The notes under the pieces were generated by a model that made no database searches, was not told where the DNA came from, and worked only from the letters and a program-made list of their open reading frames with translations. Shown piece after piece: positions 10,381 to 19,705 of a stretch of 64,000 nucleotides of DNA; within the stretch, counting starts at the first letter, position 1, and each line of letters starts with the position of its first letter. The position numbers and the translations under genes were made by a program. Location of the stretch: assembly GCA_963773735.1 (NCBI GenBank), contig CAVZCK010000021.1:1-64000 (forward strand), read 5' to 3'. Origin of the DNA: CAVZCK01 sp963773735 (GTDB taxonomy: Bacteria > Pseudomonadota > Alphaproteobacteria > Rhizobiales > Rhodomicrobiaceae).

Positions 10381-11085
10381 TTAGTTTTTCACGACGCTTG
10401 CCGTCTGGCCGAAGAGCAGCTTTCGCTCCGCCTCGGTTCTGATGCCACCGCCATTCGGGTTCACCTGCTGAACCAGTTCATAGGCCTTGATCGTTGCAGG
10501 GCGCTCCTTGATGGCGTGGAACCAGCGCTTCAGATGCGGGAAATCGTCGAGATTCTGGCCCTGGCGCTTATAGGGCACGATCCAGGGATAGCTCGCCATG
10601 TCGGCGATCGAGTATTCGCCGGCGACGAATTCGCGGTCGGCGAGGCGTTTGTTCAGCACCGCATAGAGGCGATTGGTTTCGTTGACGTAGCGGTTAATGG
10701 CATAGGGAAGCTTTTCCGGTGCATAGAGCGCGAAATGATGGTTCTGGCCGGCCATCGGCCCGAGCCCGCCCATCTGCCAGAACAGCCATTGCAGGACCTC
10801 GACGCGGCCGCGAATGTCCGTGGGCATGAACTTGCCGGTCTTCTCGGCGAGATAAAGCAGGATCGCGCCGGATTCGAACACGGAAATCGGCGCACCACCG
10901 TCCTTTGGCTCGTGATCCATGATCGCGGGGATCCGATTGTTCGGCGCGATGGCGAGGAATTCGGGCTTGAACTGATCGCCCTTGCCGATATTCACGGGCA
11001 CGATTTTGTAAGGCAGTCCGGCTTCTTCCAGGAACATCGTGATCTTGTGGCCGTTGGGCGTTGTCCAATAATGGAGTTCGATCAT
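10381..11085 (-). CDS. Glutathione S-transferase family protein, YfcG-like (Nu class)
   Basis: A 234-residue soluble protein closely resembling the disulfide-bond oxidoreductase YfcG. It has the thioredoxin-fold start TPNGHKITMFLEEAGLPY with the Thr/Asn active-site pair of Nu-class enzymes, the glutathione-binding ESGAILLYLAEKTGKF, and the all-helical C-domain with QWLFWQMGGLGPM and GQNHHF. Nu-class proteins bind two glutathiones and reduce disulfides or peroxides. Its start overlaps the stop of the TetR gene (11082-11085), so the pair is one operon and the regulator probably controls it, perhaps in response to electrophiles. Confidence 0.9.
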   Translation of the reverse strand: MIELHYWTTPNGHKITMFLEEAGLPYKIVPVNIGKGDQFKPEFLAIAPNNRIPAIMDHEPKDGGAPISVFESGAILLYLAEKTGKFMPTDIRGRVEVLQWLFWQMGGLGPMAGQNHHFALYAPEKLPYAINRYVNETNRLYAVLNKRLADREFVAGEYSIADMASYPWIVPYKRQGQNLDDFPHLKRWFHAIKERPATIKAYELVQQVNPNGGGIRTEAERKLLFGQTASVVKN

Positions 11086-11698
11086 CTCAAGACCTCTTTC
11101 GTTGATGTCGACCGCATGTCGAGCAGGGCCAGAACCGGTCTGACCGCCCCTTCCAGCAATTCGCGTTTTGGCCGCGTTCGGGCAAGAACGCGCAGACCCA
11201 GAATGACGGCGAGCAGCATCCGGGCGGTCTCGGACGCATTCAGCTCCTGGGATATTGCGCCCGCCGATTGCCCGGCGATCAGACTGCGCTCGAAAAAACT
11301 CTGGATTTCGCTCGAAATAACGCCAGATGAGCGCCGCAAGTTCACGATCGTCAGGCGGCGACCTCCATCGCCGTGTTCACGAGCAAACAGCCGCGGCCGT
11401 CGGGCACAGTCAGCGCCTGATCGATGGTCTCCCGCAGGAAGGCGAGGATCGCCTGTTTCGGCGGAAGGTCGCGTTCAAGGCGAGCGATGCGCGCGCGGGT
11501 TCGCTCCTCGGCATAGCGCTCGAGCGCCTGCACGAACAGCGTCCGCTTGCAGCCATAAGCGTTGTAGAGACTTGGTCCGGCGATCCCCATCTCGTCAGCC
11601 AGATCGCGGATGGACGAGGACTTCAGACCATTCCGCCAAAAACAGTCGATCGCCGCATCAAGCACCTGTTTTTCGTCAAAGGCTTTCGGCCGCGCCAT
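11082..11698 (-). CDS. TetR/AcrR family transcriptional regulator (one frameshift near 11348)
   Basis: An N-terminal helix-turn-helix of the TetR type (FDEKQVLDAAIDCFWRNGLK, then SIRDLADEMGIAGPSLYNAYG) is followed by a helical ligand-binding domain. The frame breaks near 11348: residues up to NTAMEVAA are in one frame and the final 85 or so in another. Once joined the protein has about 205 residues, normal for the family. ATG 11698 (MARPKAF) is preferred; an in-frame ATG at 11719 would add seven residues. It is co-transcribed with the YfcG-like gene by a four-base overlap. Confidence 0.8.
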
Positions 11699-11882
11699 GA
11701 AGGGATTTTCGTCGCTCAAATGGGAGCCATAAGGATAACGTAGATATTTGATCAGGCGCTACAAAACCTCGTGAGCGGGTCCCGCAGCCGCGTGGACACC
11801 GCCATTCAACGCGGTAGACAAGCGGCTGCCATGCGATCGGCGCGGGGTTCGCCGGGCGGCGCGACAAGGGGTGATTTAGCAA

Positions 11883-11916
11883 TGGTACCGCCGCCCCGGC
11901 TCGAACGGGCGACCCC
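11883..11916. repeat. Partial copy of the tRNA-His 3' end (att-like direct repeat)
   Basis: These 34 bases equal 14268-14301, the T-arm, acceptor and CCA end of tRNA-His, except for one base at 11910; the first 27 are identical and in the same orientation. The 5' half of a tRNA is absent. The two copies bracket about 2.35 kb holding a single gene, the esterase autotransporter. That is the arrangement left by site-specific integration into a tRNA 3' end, but no integrase remains. Confidence 0.7.
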
Positions 11917-12083
11917 ATATGCTCGACCCGAAGGAAGAGTCAACCAGGCGAGGCATGCTCCTGCAGCAAGCGCTCGATGCGATAACCGATGTTGGCCGCA
12001 GGTAGCGACCGACCGGTGAGCTGAAGGAGCGCACTCTGATGGAAAGCTTGAAGCAGATCCGTCTCCCGGATGCTGCGCTTCGA

Positions 12084-14029
12084 TCAGAATGCGATTTTTA
12101 GGCCCAGTTGTCCGCCATAGGTGGCGACATCGTGCTCGGCGAACTCCGACGTAAAGGCGCCCAGCACCGTCACCGCTGGCATAAGCTCGATCGTAGTGCC
12201 AAGTTGAACCGTGCCCCAGTCGCGGCCCAAGGCAATGCCGGCATCGAAAAAGATGGGGCAAAATCGACCGTTGTGAGGGAGGCGGTCACGGAACGATCCT
12301 CGCCGTTGAATTCGTGGTTCCAGACAAGTTGCGCGAAAGGATGCCATTCGTCGATCTTGGCGCTCACCCGGTAGCCCAGCTCGCTAATCTCCGAGCCGCG
12401 CGTCTGATTTCCGAACGAAAGACTCGTGAAACTGCCACTCTCGGTGAAGCCACCGACTTCCGCGCGCTGCCAGGTGAAGCCCAGCACGGGGCCATGCGTC
12501 AGCCCGTCATTGGTAAACTTATATCCCCCTTCAAGCGCGGCCGACAGGTTGTGGCCATCCGTGCTGCCGTCGTTCGCCTGCACGGTAATGCCGATGGGCA
12601 CAAGGCGGTTCACATCGTAATCCAGCTTGCCGTAAGTGCCGATCACGCTGCCCCAGAACCGCCCCTGCGCATAAGCTGCATAAAGACTTCCTGCCACATC
12701 GCGTTGCGTAAAATCGCCGCCGAGACTGAAATCCGACTTCTGCCGTTCATAGGCAACGGCCACGCCGGTCACAACACCGTTCGGCCATTTGTAGTCGACG
12801 CCTGCGGTGAGTGCGGCCGGGTTACCTGGATCGTCCGGGAAGCCATTATACGGGTTATCGATCTTCAGGCGGGAGATGTCGCCCGTCACCCAGGAGTTCA
12901 GACCGAGCGGGCCGCGCTGCTGCTGGGAAGCCTCGATCTGGTTGCGGATGGTAAAGATCGACTGCGTGCGCGCCTTGACGGCGTTTTCGGGCAGGAAGGA
13001 AATCTCGCTCGGCGCCACGATCAGGCTGTACATATAGTCGGCCATGATTTTCTGGCCGGCCGTCGCCAAGTGCTGATCGTCGGCGAACAGATGGGTGAGA
13101 TCGTCTCCCGGCGCGAATGTATAGGGCGCCTGGAGATCAGAGGAGCAGAGCAAGGCTGAAGCGGAGCTTACTGGCTTAATCACGGGGTCGCCAGTGTAGA
13201 GAGGGTTGAATTGGCAGGCCGGGTGGCCGGTATCGATGAAGTCGAAACCGAAGGCGTGTACGCCACTATTAAAATCGTCCCTGATGGCAAGGCGCACAGC
13301 GTTAATGTCCGCGGGGACGAAGTTCACGCCGGCTGTCGCGAGGTCGGACCACAGCGACTGGCTGTAAAACTTCCGCAGCGCGTTCACATCCGGATTGTTG
13401 TTAAGGGAGTAGGGAAGGTCCGGAACTACGATGTACTTCGCGCCGAGCTGATGCAGTTTACTAACTTCGTCCACCAAGGGGTTTATGGCGTCATTGACCA
13501 AATAGGGTATTTGATCCGCTGTAGCCAATCCCAAGGCGTGGGCAACGTCGTTTCCGCCCGAGCTGATCAAATAAAGAGCGTTGGGATTTGCCCGCCCGCC
13601 ATTTGCGGCAAGGTAGGTCTCGATCTGCGTTGTCGTCGGAATTGCTTGCTTGAAATCATCCCCCGTCGCCGCGAAGTCCAGAGCATCCTTGGCACCGCTG
13701 GTGGCGTAATCGGTGCCGCCTCCGGGCGTGTTGGAAGGAAGGGCCTCAAGGCCAAAGAACGAGGCGAGCGCCTCCGAATACATGCCGCCAGGGCTCGTAG
13801 TCGGCTTGCCGGCGCCATGCGCGACGCCGGTCGGCCAATCGTTGTTGTAATTCGTGCCCCCCCCGGGAACGAAGCCGGGCTGTAAGATTGTCTGCTCTCT
13901 GTAATAGCCGCTATCGACGGTGCTATCGCCGAAAACGATGGCCTGGTTGAAGCTCTGAGCCGACACAGGCGCGGCGGCAACCAGCAAGGTGCCAAGAACA
14001 ATCGAACGCCTAAACATTATCGATTGCAT
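12084..14029 (-). CDS. GDSL lipase/esterase autotransporter (one frameshift near 12255)
   Basis: This is about 648 residues after mending one break. Residues 1-24 are a signal peptide. The passenger (about 25-345) is a GDSL/SGNH esterase: Ser36 in FGDSTVDSGYY, Asn160 in SSGGND, and Asp317/His320 in FADDQHLA (DxxH). Residues from about 365 form an autotransporter beta-barrel rich in alternating aromatic strands and ending in Phe (KIAF), the usual outer-membrane assembly signal. That C-terminal end lies in the shifted frame. EstA-type proteins of this family display esterase on the cell surface and affect lipid use and surface behaviour. The gene is alone between two copies of the tRNA-His 3' end, which suggests horizontal arrival. 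Confidence 0.88.
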
Positions 14030-14267
14030 GAAACGACCCCCAATTTCTCAAAACTTGATGCACATAATTTGATTAAAGATTTACGGGCCGCGTTAGAGCA
14101 CGTCAAACGCTCGCGGTGCCGTGTCTTCAGGATATGTAAAATTTCGTGGAACTGTGGCCGCTGGGCTTCTGTTTCTGCTGGCCGGATAAAGTCTCGCCTT
14201 GCGTGACCGCAGATTGGCTGCGGCCACCGGCCGTCCATACAGGAGTTCGCGATTTTCTTGAGAATTT

Positions 14268-14344
14268 TGGTACCGCCGCCCCGGCTCGAACGGGGGACCC
14301 CCAGATCCACAATCTGGTGCTCTAACCAACTGAGCTACGGCGGC
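14268..14344 (-). tRNA. tRNA-His (GTG), CCA encoded
   Basis: A complete 77-base cloverleaf on the minus strand. The acceptor is GCCGCCG paired with CGGCGGT, the D-arm contains GCTCAGTTGGTTAGAGC, the anticodon stem is CCAGA/TCTGG with loop TTGTGGA (anticodon GTG), the T-arm contains GTTCGAG, and the discriminator is A followed by encoded CCA. The first acceptor pair is a G1-U72 wobble, and the base before the tRNA is A, so no G at -1 is encoded. This matches the known alphaproteobacterial tRNA-His form. Its 3' 34 bases are duplicated at 11883. Confidence 0.95.
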
Positions 14345-14502
14345 TCATATGCCTCATGAAGGTTCGCTGGGAAATTAAGACGATCCGGCGCCGGTTGCAA
14401 GAGAAAGGCGACCGCAGACAGTCTGGCCGGAGCAAGCATTCACCGGGCCACGAAAACGAAAAGGCGGCTGCGATCGGATCCTCTCCGAGAGGCCCAGACG
14501 GC

Positions 14503-14994
14503 TCAACCTACCGAGGCGATCACATCGTCGAGCGAGGCTTCCACCATCGCAAAACGCACGTCAACCTCGCGTAGATCGCGGGCCAAGAAGATCAGCCGCT
14601 CGGTGATCTTATCAACCAAGTGCTGCGCGATGGAGAGGTCGGTCTCCATGACCGCGAAAAGCTCCTCCCGGCTGATGGCGAGCGCGCGCACCCGCGCTTC
14701 GGCAACGACGTCGAGTGTGTAGACCGTCTCGGTCAGCATTGCCATTTCGCCGACGAGCATACCCCGTCCCAGCGTCTCTGCCGTCAGCGCGGAGCCTTCC
14801 GGCGGTTGGGTGACGGCGCGTCCGCTGAGGATCAGATAGCCGGTCTGCCCCGACGCGCCACTTGCGACGATCGTGGAACCGGCTTCGAAAAACGTCTTCT
14901 TTGCTTTGATGACGATCGCCAAAAGCTGCTCAGGCGCAAGGCCCTCGAAAAGGGGCACGCAGCCCAAAAGCTCAGCGTTCTTGTCGAGCGCCAT
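14503..14994 (-). CDS. Cyclic nucleotide-binding domain protein
   Basis: A 163-residue protein made almost entirely of one cNMP-binding (CRP-N type) beta-barrel: LLGCVPLFEGLAPEQL at the start, GQTGYLILSGRAV, then the phosphate-binding-cassette region LGRGMLVGEMAMLTET, followed by a helical tail. There is no helix-turn-helix, so it is not a CRP/FNR transcription factor; such stand-alone domains are thought to act as nucleotide-responsive partners. The GEMAML cassette lacks the classical Arg that contacts the cyclic phosphate, so the ligand is uncertain. Confidence 0.8.
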   Translation of the reverse strand: MALDKNAELLGCVPLFEGLAPEQLLAIVIKAKKTFFEAGSTIVASGASGQTGYLILSGRAVTQPPEGSALTAETLGRGMLVGEMAMLTETVYTLDVVAEARVRALAISREELFAVMETDLSIAQHLVDKITERLIFLARDLREVDVRFAMVEASLDDVIASVG

Positions 14995-15884
14995 GATTGC
15001 CCTGCCAATATTGCATCGAAACGCAATACGCCCCTATTTCCCGATCGCAGGGTGGGGTGAGTTGCAAAGGCTTGGCAAGGCGTTTCGGTTCCGATCGCGC
15101 GGCAGGCCGAAACGTCAAACTATGATCGCGTCATGCCGAATTGCCCATGGTCCATATCTTTTTGTTTGCGCGCAATTTTTCGGGAAAGCCGATCGCCATC
15201 CCCCACGTCTGCGCTGCGACGTGACTTTTCCCGATTGCGCCCTGGAGCCTACGAGAAGCAGCGTGACCTGAAGCGACGCTATGCAGCGAGCCAACGCTGA
15301 TGGCAGGAATTCGCATCTTATGCATTGCTTCTCAAAAGCCGATCGTTTTCCATTCCTGGAAAATCGATGCTTGTGCATAGGTCAACACATCGGCTCGGAC
15401 GGTTGCCTGCCAATCGGCGAGGAATTCGCATTGCCAGCACTTCCGTAGCTGCGGAAGCCGGCCCGGTTGATGCACAGGAAGCGATGATCGCTAGACGTTC
15501 ACAGACGAATATTTCTGGCTGTGCAGAAGGAATAAAGGCGCCTAGGAAGAAATGATTATTTCGGGAGCGCCAAATTCGTCACATCGGTGAAGTGGGGCCT
15601 TGGAAAAAAATATTACAAGTGCGCATTTTAAAAAAACTGGAATCTTAAGACTATAGTCGCCATTTTAAGATGGTGAAGCTGCCAGCAATTCAGAGGAAAA
15701 AGATCATCGGTTCGAAATTTATTCGCCTTATGGCCGCCGCGGCTCGGTCCGTTCACGCCTAACAGGAAGCCATTCGATCGGCAACGTAACGGGACTATGC
15801 TGCCTTCAGCAGATGTTACGTCGTCACGCCCAAATTTCCCCAACCTTCTTTAGGGCTGTTTGGTCCAAGCAAGGAGTGTACCTC
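14995..15884. other. 890-base gap without a convincing gene
   Basis: Short open frames occur on both strands but none has a ribosome site, a recognisable domain or the codon pattern of the neighbours. Bases 15590-15690 are strikingly A/T-rich and carry a nested palindrome: ATCTTAA (15642) and TTAAGAT (15665) around GACTATAGTC (15649-15658). Confidence 0.4.
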
Positions 15885-16133
15885 ATGTCTTCACACGGCA
15901 TTTCAAAGGATGAAGTCCGGCGCCGATCGCAAGTGCGGGCCGAACAAGCAGAAAAGCGCAAAGTCGATGCTGTGAGAGCGCTTAAATCGCAGCAGGCGAT
16001 GCGGGACGCCGAACAGGCTAAGACGCAGCGTCTGCGCGCACTCCGCCTCGCTAAGGCGGCTGAAGCAGCGACGCCCGAAAGCCCGGCCGCCGTCAAAACA
16101 CCGCGGAAGAAGAAGGCCGTTGCTAAGTCTTGA
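15885..16133 (+). CDS. Small basic Ala/Lys/Arg-rich protein, unknown function
   Basis: An 82-residue protein starting MSSHGISKDEV. The start is fixed by AAGGAG at 15871-15876, eight bases before ATG 15885; an ATG 24 codons upstream has no such site. The whole sequence is charged and predicted helical (repeated Arg/Lys/Gln/Ala blocks, possibly coiled coil), ending in PRKKKAVAKS. There is no signal peptide or membrane segment. Similar short, lysine-tailed proteins are frequent in Hyphomicrobiales; the charge suggests nucleic-acid binding, but the function is unknown to me. Confidence 0.6.
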   Translation: MSSHGISKDEVRRRSQVRAEQAEKRKVDAVRALKSQQAMRDAEQAKTQRLRALRLAKAAEAATPESPAAVKTPRKKKAVAKS

Positions 16134-16231
16134 AAATTGGCGTCGGAAATTTCATCAGCGCGCAGCACCTCGCGCCCTCTGATTTTGAGGATTGAGGGCG
16201 GCCGTAGGGTATCTGAGGTAAAGGCCGCCGG

Positions 16232-16366
16232 TTATTTCTTCTTTGGCTTTGCGGGTGCCCAGGCCGGCTTTTTCGCGGACTTAAATGGTGAGGCAGGCTC
16301 TGAAGCTTTTGGCTTGATCTGTTTCGGTTTTTTCGCCTCGCGATTGCCTCGGCGTTCCTTAGCCAT
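16232..16366 (-). CDS. Very small Lys/Pro-rich protein, unknown function
   Basis: A 44-residue protein beginning MAKERRGNREAKKPKQIKPK and ending in PAKPKKK. The complement has AGGAGG (16373-16378) six bases before ATG 16366, a strong start. Nearly half the residues are Lys, Arg or Pro, and it is probably disordered. Proteins with this same opening are familiar as short conserved hypotheticals in rhizobia-related bacteria. It runs convergent to the other basic small protein, about 100 bases apart. The function is unknown. Confidence 0.65.
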   Translation of the reverse strand: MAKERRGNREAKKPKQIKPKASEPASPFKSAKKPAWAPAKPKKK

Positions 16367-16392
16367 GACATGCCTCCTGTTCGATTTTTGAC

Positions 16393-16663
16393 TTAGAAAT
16401 CCCGCGCAGATAATCGGCAGTAATCCTTTCGGATTCGCCAATAGACGGTATTTGCGACCGCTTCTATTCGCGGACGATTGGCATCGAAGACACCTAGCAG
16501 AGAAGCTTCGTCCGAAGCCGCGCGCGGGCTCATGCGGATCAAAGCATCCTGGTCCAGATCAAACGTGATCTCGAAAATCGCGAAGTGCCCCGACAAAGCG
16601 GATGCTGCGCTGCATCACGTTATAATTTCGGCTTGCATTTGGAAAAGTCAGCTTCATCGGCAT
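16393..16663 (-). CDS. DUF1488 family protein (one frameshift near 16590)
   Basis: Translation from ATG 16663 gives MPMKLTFPNASRNYN and then RSIRFVG, typical of a DUF1488 N-terminus; after one extra G in a GGGG run near 16590 the frame continues to the conserved end of the family (FDANRPRIEAVA, then a Tyr-rich strand and a final DF). The span is 271 bases, one more than 90 codons, as expected for a single-base insertion. DUF1488 proteins are about 90-residue cytoplasmic proteins of unknown role. The gene stands upstream of, and on the same strand as, the 44-residue basic protein. Confidence 0.6.
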
Positions 16664-16977
16664 TTCTCTAAACCGTCCCTTGTTAACACAACCGAGACTA
16701 TCCAATAATCGCTCCGCAGATTTGCCGAGCGCAGTTGGGATAAATTGCCGAGAAGCGGCTTGCCGAGCCGTTCAGTCGCGGACGCACGACACTAGACAAT
16801 TGAGTGCTCTCGGCAAATAAGGCTCCTCTTTGCGAGATGTAAGAAGGGCTTAGGAGTTTATTTGAAACGGCGTCACTGCCATGACACAGCGGGTTTCGTG
16901 ACAAATCGAGGAAACTCATGTCTTCGCGCAGGCCGTTCGCGCGATCCGAACGCTTGCGACTGACGATCGTCAGGCCT

Positions 16978-17370
16978 TTAGCCCCAATAGCCATCGGCAT
17001 CCGAACCGATGCCTTCCCAGGCCGCGTCGATGACCGTCATGCGCCGGGACCAGTGTGCTTCGTCCTGGCTGCACACGCGCCTTGCTACGCGCATCATTTT
17101 CTGCGGGCTGTGCAAGGTACGGAATAGCCCTTCGCCGATTTGCCTAACAGACAGCCGCAAAGCGCCGTCGATCGGGGACCCGGCAATCAAGTCCATGGCA
17201 ACCTTGAACCGTGTCAGGGCTGGTCCTGAGCGCGCATATAGCGCGTGATCCAGTGCTTTGGCGGACGCAGGGCTAAGGGTATCGTTGAATTTGACGATTT
17301 CGCTGACAAGCGTATTGAGCGCGCGCTCCATGTCATCGACAGTTGCGTCCACATAACCGTGCTCGATCAT
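16978..17370 (-). CDS. Hypothetical protein, helical, about 130 aa
   Basis: From ATG 17370 the product starts MIEHGYVDATVDDMERALN and ends GSDADGYWG. It is predicted mainly helical, without signal peptide, membrane segment or a motif I recognise. The open frame extends 26 codons further upstream (to 17448) with Arg/Pro-rich residues that look non-coding, so the shorter start is preferred. Gene-free stretches lie on both sides (16664-16977 and 17371-18272). Confidence 0.45.
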   Translation of the reverse strand: MIEHGYVDATVDDMERALNTLVSEIVKFNDTLSPASAKALDHALYARSGPALTRFKVAMDLIAGSPIDGALRLSVRQIGEGLFRTLHSPQKMMRVARRVCSQDEAHWSRRMTVIDAAWEGIGSDADGYWG

Positions 17371-18272
17371 TGCCACCTCGATGTGTTTGCGCCGTCTTGG
17401 GCCTGCAGGCGCCGGATCGTGTCGCCAGGCGCAACCTGCGCCCGCCATGGCCTCGGCCTCATGGCTTTACAATGACGGCCAGCGTTGATTCCCCGTCAGA
17501 CGAAGACCACTCACGCATGCGCTTTTCGGTGGAGCCGCGACGCCGGTCGTTTCATGTCGTTCAGGCAGGAGCGGCCAGATCCCGAACAGCGCTGCCTGGA
17601 TAAGGCGCCCGGCGGTTCCGGAAGTGCCGGGGCACCTCTCATGGTGGCGTGGCGACCGCACCACCGCCCCGTTCACGGCGTCACCTCGGACAGACAAGGC
17701 ACTGGATTTCCAGACCCCATTATACAGGCTTTCCGGATGAGCGCCTGTTTTAATTCGTCCGGCGATAGGTTCTCTCTTGTCCCGGCGCGCCGGCGTTGCG
17801 ATCGGCCGAAATAGGTGCAGCTTTCTGCGTCGCAACTCGGCTAGGCAAGCCCGTCCTTCTTGTCAGCTTTGATCTTCGCTGAACCGAATGCTCTGCTGCT
17901 CTGCAACTATGAACACTTGACTTTTTGACGGTGAGAGAGGATATGAGCTGAGTACGTCGCTTGGCTGCCGCGTGAGCAGCCCGCACTTTGAACGTTACGC
18001 GGTCTGACAGCATCGCGCTCTCTCCAGTGCAAGACACGTCACCAGCCTGTCAGGCGCTTTCTCCGCTGCAAGGCAGTCTCATAAGTTCCCATTTCACGCG
18101 GGGGTCTAACGATCTGCGGCCCGACAGGACAATCCGGTCCGGGGTGAACGCGTGATCGTAACCGCATGCCGCACGCTCCTTCGTTATTACGGTGTTTGCG
18201 TGTCCAAATCGTTCAATGAGGCGACCGGGCATCAAGCAAAGCTCCGTCTCGCCCTACAGAAAGGCATTTCCT
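17371..18272. other. 900-base gap, probable long leader of the helicase gene
   Basis: No open frame here has a good ribosome site or a recognisable protein. The region includes the upstream sequence of the RhlE-like helicase; relatives of that gene often have long, cold-regulated leaders, but no specific element is visible. Confidence 0.3.
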
Positions 18273-19619
18273 TTGACGCAGTTCGAAGCCCTCGGGCTTT
18301 CTCCCATTCTCCTTAAATCGATCCATTCGCTCGGTTTTCAAACGCCGACCCCGATCCAGAGCCAGGCGATCCCCCACGTTCTTCGCGGTCACGACCTTAT
18401 GGGGCTCGCCCAGACCGGTACGGGGAAGACGGCGGCGTTCGGCTTGCCGTTGGTGCAGCAGCTCCTTGCCGACAAAACCAGGCCCGCGCCGAAAACCATC
18501 CGTGCACTGATCCTGGCGCCGACGCGCGAGCTGGTCAACCAGATCGCCAGTCATTTGCGAGCCTTCGCCTGGCGCCAGCCGCTGCATATCGCCCTGGTCG
18601 TCGGCGGTACTTCGATCAATGCTCAGATCAAGACCCTGGCGCGGGGGACCGATATTCTTGTCGCAACACCCGGACGTCTGATCGATCTGATCGATCGCCG
18701 GGCGGTCTTTCTCGATAAGGCGAAATTTCTGGTTTTGGACGAGGCCGACCAGATGCTGGATCTCGGTTTCATCCATGCGCTTCGCCGAATCGCCAAGCTC
18801 GTCGGCACGCCGCGCCAGACGCTGCTGTTTTCCGCCACCATGCCGAAACAGATCGAAGAGCTGTCGCGCGCCTATCTGAAAGATCCGGTGCGCGTAGAGG
18901 TGTCGCCGCCCGGACGCGCGGTCGACAAGGTCCGTCAGTCGGTTCATTTCACAGGCCCACGCAGCAAGGTCGATCTGCTCAAAGAGTGCCTCGCCGAGCG
19001 GCGGGACGATCTTTCGCTCGTCTTCGCGCGGACGAAACACGGCGCCGAAAAGCTGATGAGGAGCCTGGTGCAATCCGGATTTGCGGCCGGTTCCATCCAC
19101 GGCAATAAGAGCCAGGGCCAGCGGGAGCGCGCAATCAAGGCCTTTCGCGGCGGCGAGATCCGCGTGCTGGTGGCAACGGATGTCGCCGCGCGCGGCATCG
19201 ACATTCCCGGCGTGAGCCACGTCTACAACTTCGATTTGCCGGAAGTGCCGGAAAATTACGTTCACCGGATCGGACGCACGGCCCGCGCCGGGGCGGCCGG
19301 TGAGGCGGTCGCATTTTGCGGGCCTGCGGACATCCGCCTGCTCCGCGATATCGAAAAACTGATGGGGATGAGAGTGCACGTGGCGAGCGGCGAGCCGGCC
19401 GAAGCAGGACGCGGCAAGCCCGTCCATGGCAAAGCCCTCCCAAGCAGCGCAAAGAAGCGGAACCGCGGTAACCAGCAGCGTGGCGCCCGGATCGATGACA
19501 CCGCCGCGTCCCCTTCTATCGCTCGCTGGCGCCAGAAACCATCTCGGCAGCAGCGTTCGGGCATGGGCGGAACACAGCATCGGCCAGCAAAAATGCTAGC
19601 AACCGAGCGGCGCGTTTAA
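18273..19619 (+). CDS. rhlE: DEAD-box ATP-dependent RNA helicase, RhlE-like
   Basis: A 448-residue helicase with all core motifs in order: Q motif (GFQTPTPIQSQAI), Walker A AQTGTGKT, PTRELVNQ, GG, TPGR, DEAD (VLDEADQML), SAT, and in the second RecA domain ARTKHGAEKL, ATDVAARGIDIPG and HRIGRTARAG. A basic, low-complexity tail of about 80 residues follows, as in RhlE proteins that remodel ribosomal or structured RNA. I chose TTG 18273, which has AGAAAGG eight bases upstream and gives the family-like start MTQFEALGLSP; a GTG at 18192 would add 27 atypical residues. Monocistronic. Confidence 0.88.
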   Translation: MTQFEALGLSPILLKSIHSLGFQTPTPIQSQAIPHVLRGHDLMGLAQTGTGKTAAFGLPLVQQLLADKTRPAPKTIRALILAPTRELVNQIASHLRAFAWRQPLHIALVVGGTSINAQIKTLARGTDILVATPGRLIDLIDRRAVFLDKAKFLVLDEADQMLDLGFIHALRRIAKLVGTPRQTLLFSATMPKQIEELSRAYLKDPVRVEVSPPGRAVDKVRQSVHFTGPRSKVDLLKECLAERRDDLSLVFARTKHGAEKLMRSLVQSGFAAGSIHGNKSQGQRERAIKAFRGGEIRVLVATDVAARGIDIPGVSHVYNFDLPEVPENYVHRIGRTARAGAAGEAVAFCGPADIRLLRDIEKLMGMRVHVASGEPAEAGRGKPVHGKALPSSAKKRNRGNQQRGARIDDTAASPSIARWRQKPSRQQRSGMGGTQHRPAKMLATERRV

Positions 19620-19705
19620 CCTAGAAAGTGGTATACTGATGAGGGGGTCGGCCATGCCGCGCCCAGCATGCGGAGCGAATCAAGCTGATCTAGGAAAGTG
19701 CGAAG

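Noticed and set aside
11883..14301. Transposon carrying the autotransporter gene
   Set aside because: No transposase, terminal inverted repeats or short target duplication; the flanking repeats are tRNA 3' ends, which point to site-specific integration.
15134..15298. Small plus-strand frame ending in a basic, plausible-looking tail
   Set aside because: No ribosome site, an atypical N-terminal half and no recognisable family; too weak to call.
17467..17835. Overlapping open frames on both strands of about 110-120 codons
   Set aside because: No start signal, domain or codon pattern favours either strand.
18213..19580. Long minus-strand open frame opposite the helicase
   Set aside because: It mirrors the coding bias of the DEAD-box gene, has no ribosome site and no family resemblance. 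The helicase motifs on the plus strand are unambiguous.
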